From Haematococcus lacustris (Eukaryota > Chlorophyta > Chlorophyceae > Chlamydomonadales > Haematococcaceae), in contig JASKMD010000030.1 of assembly GCA_030144725.1 (NCBI GenBank), positions 6,062,502 to 6,126,501 on the forward strand: 64,000 bases of DNA, written 5' to 3'. The notes beneath the pieces were generated by a model. It was not told the origin of the DNA. It ran no database searches and worked only from the letters and a program-made list of their open reading frames with translations. Made by a program: the position numbers and the translations under genes. Below are positions 59,184-64,000 of the stretch, one piece after another (the stretch's first letter is position 1; each line of letters begins with the position of its first letter).

Positions 59184-59658
59184 AGCTGGAGGGGGTGACT
59201 AGTCCCTACTGTGCCGCCCACCATTACAGCGATACAGCGCTGCCACACACAGTTTCGAGTTTCTTCACATCCTCGCCAAGCGGCCTGCACCATCAGGAAG
59301 CTCGCGCAGCCATGTTTGCCGGACTTCAGTGGTGTGCGCCACCGACATGTCGTGCATCGCTAACGGATAGCCAAGGACGTAGCTTACCAGTGTAGCTAAC
59401 CACGGTCTGTAACTGGGACACATCCGGGGTCACATGTGGCTGCCCGCATCGAATGACTCCGATGGCAATTCCAGTCTTACACTAAACGCGCATTATCGCA
59501 TTGCAGCAGACGCAGCAAACGTTACATCAAATGATGGAGTCGATGGGCTGCACTTGCATGAAGATTACCAACCCCATGTTGGGAACGCCTGACCTACCCT
59601 ATGCATACTCTATCGCACACACATCTAAGGGGCAATCGCATTGTTTGTTTTATTTGGC

Positions 59659-60193
59659 TCATGGCATGATACACATGTCACTATCGTTGCCGCTGGTGCC
59701 GCCGCTGCCACTTCCGCAGCAGGCCTTTGCCGCGCATGAGCACCCACTCCTGGCCCACACCGCTTGGGTAGGCATGGCGGGGCGGCCCACCCAGCTGCTG
59801 AGCTCGTGAGGGTGGCCCGGCCCGGCCGCAATGCGGCGGATGTTTAGCGAGGCTGACACGTCCCGGTCGTAGAACCTGGGGCCTGTGCTTGTTGAGCACA
59901 TCAGGCACCGGATCCGGGATCGCGTCGCCATGCTGCGCACCGGACGTGCAAGGCGACATAGATCAATGCACATTTGTAAGATTGCCAAAGCAAGTGTTAC
60001 GCCAAGCCATGTTTAGTCTGAACCGGTGCTGCTTTGTGAGGTGCCATTCTACATCTATGTAATGACTCCACTCCTACAATGCACATGCACGTGGGGTCCC
60101 TCACCTGAAGAACTCTGCATGGCCTGCCACCACGTTGGTGCGGGCAGAGCTGACTTTGCTTGTGGTCACCCCAGCCATTGGCGGCACCCCTGA
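59659..60193 (-). pseudogene. Fanzor/TnpB-like C-terminal fragment
   Basis: Fanzors are eukaryotic relatives of TnpB, RuvC-type nucleases carried by transposons. Two exons join in phase: about 60192-60105 (GVPPMAGVTTSKVSSARTNV, then a GTGAGG donor) and 59951-59659. The second reads RIRCLMCSTSTGPRFYDRDV followed by SASLNIRRIAAGPG and a Gly/Ser-rich tail. C-x2-C followed by DRDV-x-A/S-x-x-NI is the pattern of the last zinc-ribbon cysteine pair and third RuvC acidic motif in TnpB/Fanzor proteins. The first cysteine pair and all upstream RuvC parts were not found, so this is probably a remnant. It lies 60 bases outside the outer transposon's target duplication. Confidence 0.5.
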
Positions 60194-60917
60194 TAACCTC
60201 TCACTAATCTTTAAGAGTTTTACCACGACTCTTGCGCAGGGCGGTGCAGCTCACCAGCGCGAGGCTAGCGGGCTGCTCGGGCTGGTGTGCGCCTGTGCCG
60301 GGCTCAGCGGCATGGACGAGCTGAATTCTTTGTATTTTTGGACCCCCCCCTGACATGTGATCTAGTGTGCTGATGACATGTTTGAGAGTGCGGATCGTGC
60401 TTGTGGCCTGTCCCCGCACAAGAACAGGGTGCAACTCGTGATACGTCACCCCATGCCAAATTTCCCTAAACATGGGACTTTTTGTCGTCCAATCAACTGT
60501 CACCTGGACGTCAGATAACGGACTTCCAACGTAGATTGTATAATGATAGTGTTTTCCCACCATGTCCCCTGATTAGAAACGCGATGCTCTCCATTGTGGG
60601 TGGTCTATGCTACTGTAAAGTTGACTATCATGCACCTTGCACCTTGTCACAGTTTTGGCCGCTAGTTCGCTGCCGATTAGTGTGGGCCGTTTTTGCTGCT
60701 TCTACTCTTGCTACACCCAGCCACAACAATTGTCCGCCTCATATTCAGCCTCCAGCTGCTCACTTTGCAACAACACCTGGTGGCTCCACCACACCTGGTG
60801 GCTCCACCACACCTCTGCCCCTCCCCTGAGACGACCAGCTGCGTAGGGGACCCATTGAGGCAGAGGCATGCGGCATGCGCTAAAGTACTCCGCTAGTGAT
60901 TCCCCCCATGCCCTCAC
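60194..60917. other. No supported gene
   Basis: A minus-strand frame at 60563-60204 has some protein-like composition but no motif. A 17-bp direct duplication (CACCTGGTGGCTCCACC) occurs at 60776-60809. Upstream parts of the Fanzor-like fragment might be here in degraded form. Confidence 0.4.
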
Positions 60918-60925
60918 GTTGCGTG

Positions 60926-61613
60926 TAGGGAGCGCAACTCGACTAGACGAGACGTCTCGACTCGAAATTTCGAGTCGAGTTCTGACTCGACTCGACTAGA
61001 CGGTCGAGATGGACTCGAGATGAGCCTTTTGAATAGCGCACCTGTTTAAGGCACCTGTGTGGACGTTGTGGCGCCGCTCAGCGAATGATATGCTGGCCTG
61101 GCTGGGTTGGCGGTTAAAGTTGGTTTGCATAGGCATGCCCAGCAGCGTCTGAAATGCAAAATGGAGCCCGAGGGCCCTCTCCCGCCTCAGCCCCCCGAAC
61201 TAACCGCGCGATACAACAAGAAAGTCCTGACGCTGTTTACGACGTCTTTTTTAGTTCTTTACGACTTCGTCACCATCTAAGTACACTGCATTACCACTAC
61301 GGGACTCCGAGACTGTCGATGAGTATGTAGACACTCGCTCTGGCAACAATAGCCGCACAACTCAACATGCTTGGCGGCACTTATGCCTCAGCCAAACATG
61401 CATTCTGACCTCACAAACACAACTGTGCATAGTGCCTTGCAGGCAGGCGGGCAGATAGATGCACCTAGCCTGCCTGCAGCTGGTTGAGTGGGCGGAGTCA
61501 TCCCATGGCCTAATTAAAAAAAACCCGTCTAGTCTAGTCAAATCGAGTCGAGATCTCGACTAGATTTGACTAGTCGAGATCTAGGCTAGATCTAGACTAG
61601 ATTGCGCTCCCTA
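60926..61613. mobile_element. Non-autonomous hAT element (MITE-like), 688 bp
   Basis: Perfect 12-bp terminal inverted repeats TAGGGAGCGCAA, flanked by the perfect 8-bp direct repeat GTTGCGTG at 60918-60925 and 61614-61621. An 8-bp duplication with TAGGG-type ends is the hAT superfamily hallmark. Both subterminal zones are dense in short palindromic motifs (CTCGAC, TCTAGACTAGA, GAGATCTCGA). There is no coding capacity. Confidence 0.92.
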
Positions 61614-61621
61614 GTTGCGTG

Positions 61622-62480
61622 CTGGCCTGAAAACTTGCAATGTCCAGTGAGGATGCGAATTTCACGTCGTGCTGGGTTCTGGCTGCCTTTAGGAGTCCCT
61701 AAGAGTGTCTGCGAGGCTCAAGAACACGTCGCAGGTTGGGGCCGGCCACCCGGCAAATCGTTTAGGCTGGCTGCACACTCGCCACGCCATCAGCAGCTCA
61801 TCGCACTAATCGGCGGCCTCATCCGTGCAGAAATGAGTTATCTCTTGAGCCATGGGGGTGCCGCCAATGGCGGGGGTGACCACCTGCAACCAACATCCGC
61901 CGACTCATCACACTTGGAGCCACCCAGACACCATCAGTCAATGTTGGTAGGGTTAGTGTTTGTTACAGTTCAACTTCAGACCTGGTATGCATGAGCTTTG
62001 AATGCGCTTGCAAGTCTTTTTAGCCTTGCATGCGTGAGATGTGACTTTCGGTTTACTTAAGCTGAGGCAAGGCATGATTCGGGAGGGATTGGATTGGACG
62101 GAGGATGGCCTTCACACAGACTACTCGGGATCTCTGATTGGAGAACTAAGAAGAATGTAGAGACATGTAAGGATGGATCTTGGCCACTCGATGTCTGAAG
62201 CGCGCTACTTCCAGAGTACGAAAGCATCAGCAACAGCCGCTAAGCAGCCACTACCACTGTCGGAATAGATTCTGGCCTCCGTCGCCAGCCATGTATACTG
62301 CTGCCCCGGCTATACTCTAACATTTGGTTTCCTCGCATCGATCATCAGCCTGTGCTCTTGCCTCACGCAACGCAGTAGTCGAGCTGTTGAGATATTTTGG
62401 GGCAGTACCTCCGGTGCAAGAACGCCGAAGGCTCAAGCTACCGCTGACCGTTCAGCACCATCGCAATGTAAGCTTGCCCA
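61622..62480. other. Repeat-derived stretch without a supported gene
   Basis: At about 61850-61880 (+) GGGGTGCCGCCAATGGC and GGGGTGACCAC recur from the Fanzor-like fragment (60160-60192, opposite strand), so part of this stretch probably derives from the same mobile family. No intact frame. Confidence 0.4.
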
Positions 62481-62484
62481 GACG

Positions 62485-62700
62485 CTCAACTCGCAGCGCT
62501 GACCTGCAGTGTTTGTACCTGCAGTGTTTCAGATGCCTACCCGCGAAAGCGGTGCCCACCTGCGAAAGCAGTGACTACCCGCGACAGCGGTGTTTACCTG
62601 CGCAAGCAGTGCTCTACCTGCTGCATGCAGTGCTACCTGCTCTTTGCAGTGAAATCTGGACTCCGTACCTCGCGGGACCTTAGTACCTCGCGGGACCCAC
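62485..62700. repeat. Degenerate tandem repeats of about 21 bp
   Basis: Variants of TACCTGCGAAAGCAGTG and TACCCGCGAAAGCGGTG follow each other about seven times, then AGTACCTCGCGGGACC occurs twice. Confidence 0.75.
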
Positions 62701-62799
62701 CCATTGCTTAGCTTCACTTCGCAGCCCAAGTTCGACACGCAGCCCAAGACAGGCGGGCTGGAAGCCTTCGTTTACTTGCAGCCCAGTTACAGTTTGCCA

Positions 62800-63250
62800 G
62801 CAGCCTGCGTGCACCTCCATCAATACCACCACCACCCTCACGATACGTTGACATTGTAAAGCCAGCCATGTTTAATTGGCTGTGTCTTAGCTTCTACCAG
62901 TCCATTAGGGCACACAGTCTGGCCGAAGCACCAACCACGGTACCATCATAGCCATCAGCACAGTATCAAACCATTTCTGGTCACTGGCTCAACAACCTGA
63001 GCACACCACCATCAGCCCCACCACCACCCTTTCTCCAGTTACGTTGACACTCGTTGTAAACACTACCAACGCCAGGCATACACGTCGACCTCTTGCTGAA
63101 TCATCATCATCAGACCAAAACACGAGCCTCAGACCACAGAACACACCACCAGCCATGTTACAAGGCTGTGTCTCCACCTTCCATTGTTACCTGGCACGCT
63201 GCCTTAACATCCACGGCCAGGTCAGGATCAAACCTCCTACCACAGAGTTG
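62800..63250. repeat. Diverged direct duplication
   Basis: CACCACCACCCT, ACGTTGACA, TTGTAAA and CCAGCCATGTT with GGCTGTGTCT occur in the same order at about 62825-62890 and 63015-63175. It suggests an old duplication of about 200 bp with insertions, possibly retroelement non-coding sequence. Confidence 0.5.
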
Positions 63251-63591
63251 TAAGGCACATTTACACACCACTGATCACAGTCCACTGGCTCAATCTACCA
63301 TCAGGCCAACCCATCAGGCCAACCCACAACCCAAGGCATCAACCATCACGGTTACAATCATCGAAGGCCACATCAACCTACACTATTGCAGAGCTCAGTC
63401 ATCAGCCACAGAGACGACACTCAGCATAGCTCTAGCTACAGCCTACACTCCTGCATTCCTTGCAGAGAACATCATACACAACATGGCAGCAGAGCTACAC
63501 AGCCCAGCAGCCTGCCCACACAAACAAGCCGCATAGCGTCACACAGCATGCGCACATCCTGGCAGCCTGAGGTAGCACACCTGAGGTAGCA

Positions 63592-63665
63592 CACAAACAC
63601 TCCGGGCATTCCATTGGCCCCAAACACTCCGGGCATTCCATTGGCCCCAAACACTCCAGGCATTC
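63592..63665. repeat. 27-bp tandem repeat, about 2.5 copies
   Basis: Unit AAACACTCCGGGCATTCCAT plus TGGCCCC, the last copy with CCAGGC in place of CCGGGC. Confidence 0.9.
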
Positions 63666-63699
63666 CGACTGCCACGGGAACGGAGTCGCTCTCCGCACC

Positions 63700-64000
63700 C
63701 CATCCTCAACTGCACATCGATGAGCAATCAGCGACTGCAGATCCACAGTACCAGCGCCTCCTAGCGGCTGCACTGGCTGGCAAAGCATGCCAGTTTTCAA
63801 ATCCAGGGAAACCTCATGTACCACATTGGACGGGGGACTCGCCGGCTTTACATCCCGGTGGGACCCATGCGCACCGCCCTACTCCGTGAAGCACATGACA
63901 TCCCCATCTCCGGACATCTCGGTAGGGACAAAACCTACGCACAACTATCACGCCATTTCTTTTGGCCCCGCATGGCAGCATCAGTTCACAACTTCGTCTT
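63700..64000 (+). pseudogene. Ty3/gypsy-type retrotransposon pol fragment (integrase zinc-binding region)
   Basis: From about 63785 to the window end the plus strand reads FQIQGNLMYHIGRGTRRLYI, then RTALLREAHDIPISGHLGRD and KTYAQLSRHFFWPRMAASV. The spacing H-x3-H within AHDIPISGH and the following WPRM match the N-terminal H2C2 integrase domain of Ty3/gypsy elements; the Cys pair would lie beyond the edge. Immediately upstream, DPQYQRLLAAALAGKA is in a different frame, so one indel separates the two parts and the copy may be dead. Reverse transcriptase and RNase H were not recognised upstream. Confidence 0.75.

Larger units (their letters stand above)
55421..59592 (-). mobile_element. Outer DNA transposon, interrupted by a related transposon
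   Basis: Terminal inverted repeats TCAGGCGTTCCCAAC are perfect over 15 bp at both ends. A 7-bp direct repeat CCTACCC flanks the element at 55414-55420 and 59593-59599. Orientation is minus: the end with CAACATGGGGTTGGTAAT is on the right, the end resembling GGTTTTCAGGTAGTTGGG is on the left. Removing the inner element (55468-58359) and one 7-bp duplication leaves about 1273 bp, close to the 1204-bp copy at 16520-17723. It retains only a C-terminal transposase remnant, so it is a deletion derivative. The left flank is itself CCCTA-repetitive, which slightly weakens the duplication call. Confidence 0.82.

Overview
The window looks like nuclear DNA from a chlorophycean (volvocalean) green alga. 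It is GC-rich, its genes are split into many short exons with clear GT/AG borders, introns carry very long G-rich or C-rich micro- and minisatellites, coding exons are rich in Pro, Ser, Ala and Gln, and there are telomere-like TTAGGG/TTTAGGG variants. Nothing looks prokaryotic. Species assignment is inference; a Haematococcus-like alga would fit the repeat load. Coordinates of spliced genes are outer limits, and exon lists are in the evidence.

Left part (1-13.4 kb): three minus-strand units. They are a secreted three-domain fasciclin (FAS1) protein cut by the left edge, a weak coiled-coil-like hypothetical gene, and a TRP-type cation channel whose S3-S6/pore exons can be read through introns filled with GGGGAGGA, TCAGGG and GGGCAGGT arrays. 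14.8-15.8 kb holds a small minus-strand membrane protein gene. 16.5-17.7 kb is a 1.2-kb DNA transposon copy.

Middle (18-41 kb): the best gene is the plus-strand H/ACA pseudouridine synthase CBF5/dyskerin, nine exons in consistent phase, about 575 aa. From 36.1 back to 23.6 kb on the minus strand is a long multi-exon gene for a Pro/Ser-rich protein with an EF-hand-like loop and a C-terminal module that I associate with algal flagellar proteins. Divergently, from 36.8 kb, runs a RING-type E3 ligase gene with a KEN motif.

Right part (41-64 kb): a 2.25-kb inverted-repeat element full of ATCGA motifs; a minor ORF region; a giant disordered proline-rich protein gene (minus, 54.0-47.0 kb); then a mobile-element zone. 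That zone contains a transposon nested in a relative, both with 7-bp target duplications and the inner one encoding a DDE/hAT-like transposase. It also contains a Fanzor/TnpB-like C-terminal remnant, a 688-bp hAT MITE with a perfect 8-bp duplication, and a Ty3/gypsy integrase fragment running off the right edge.

The genes do not form a pathway. The strongest unusual result is the transposon family with TIR TCAGGYGTYCCCAAC and 7-bp duplications, present as three independent copies in this window.
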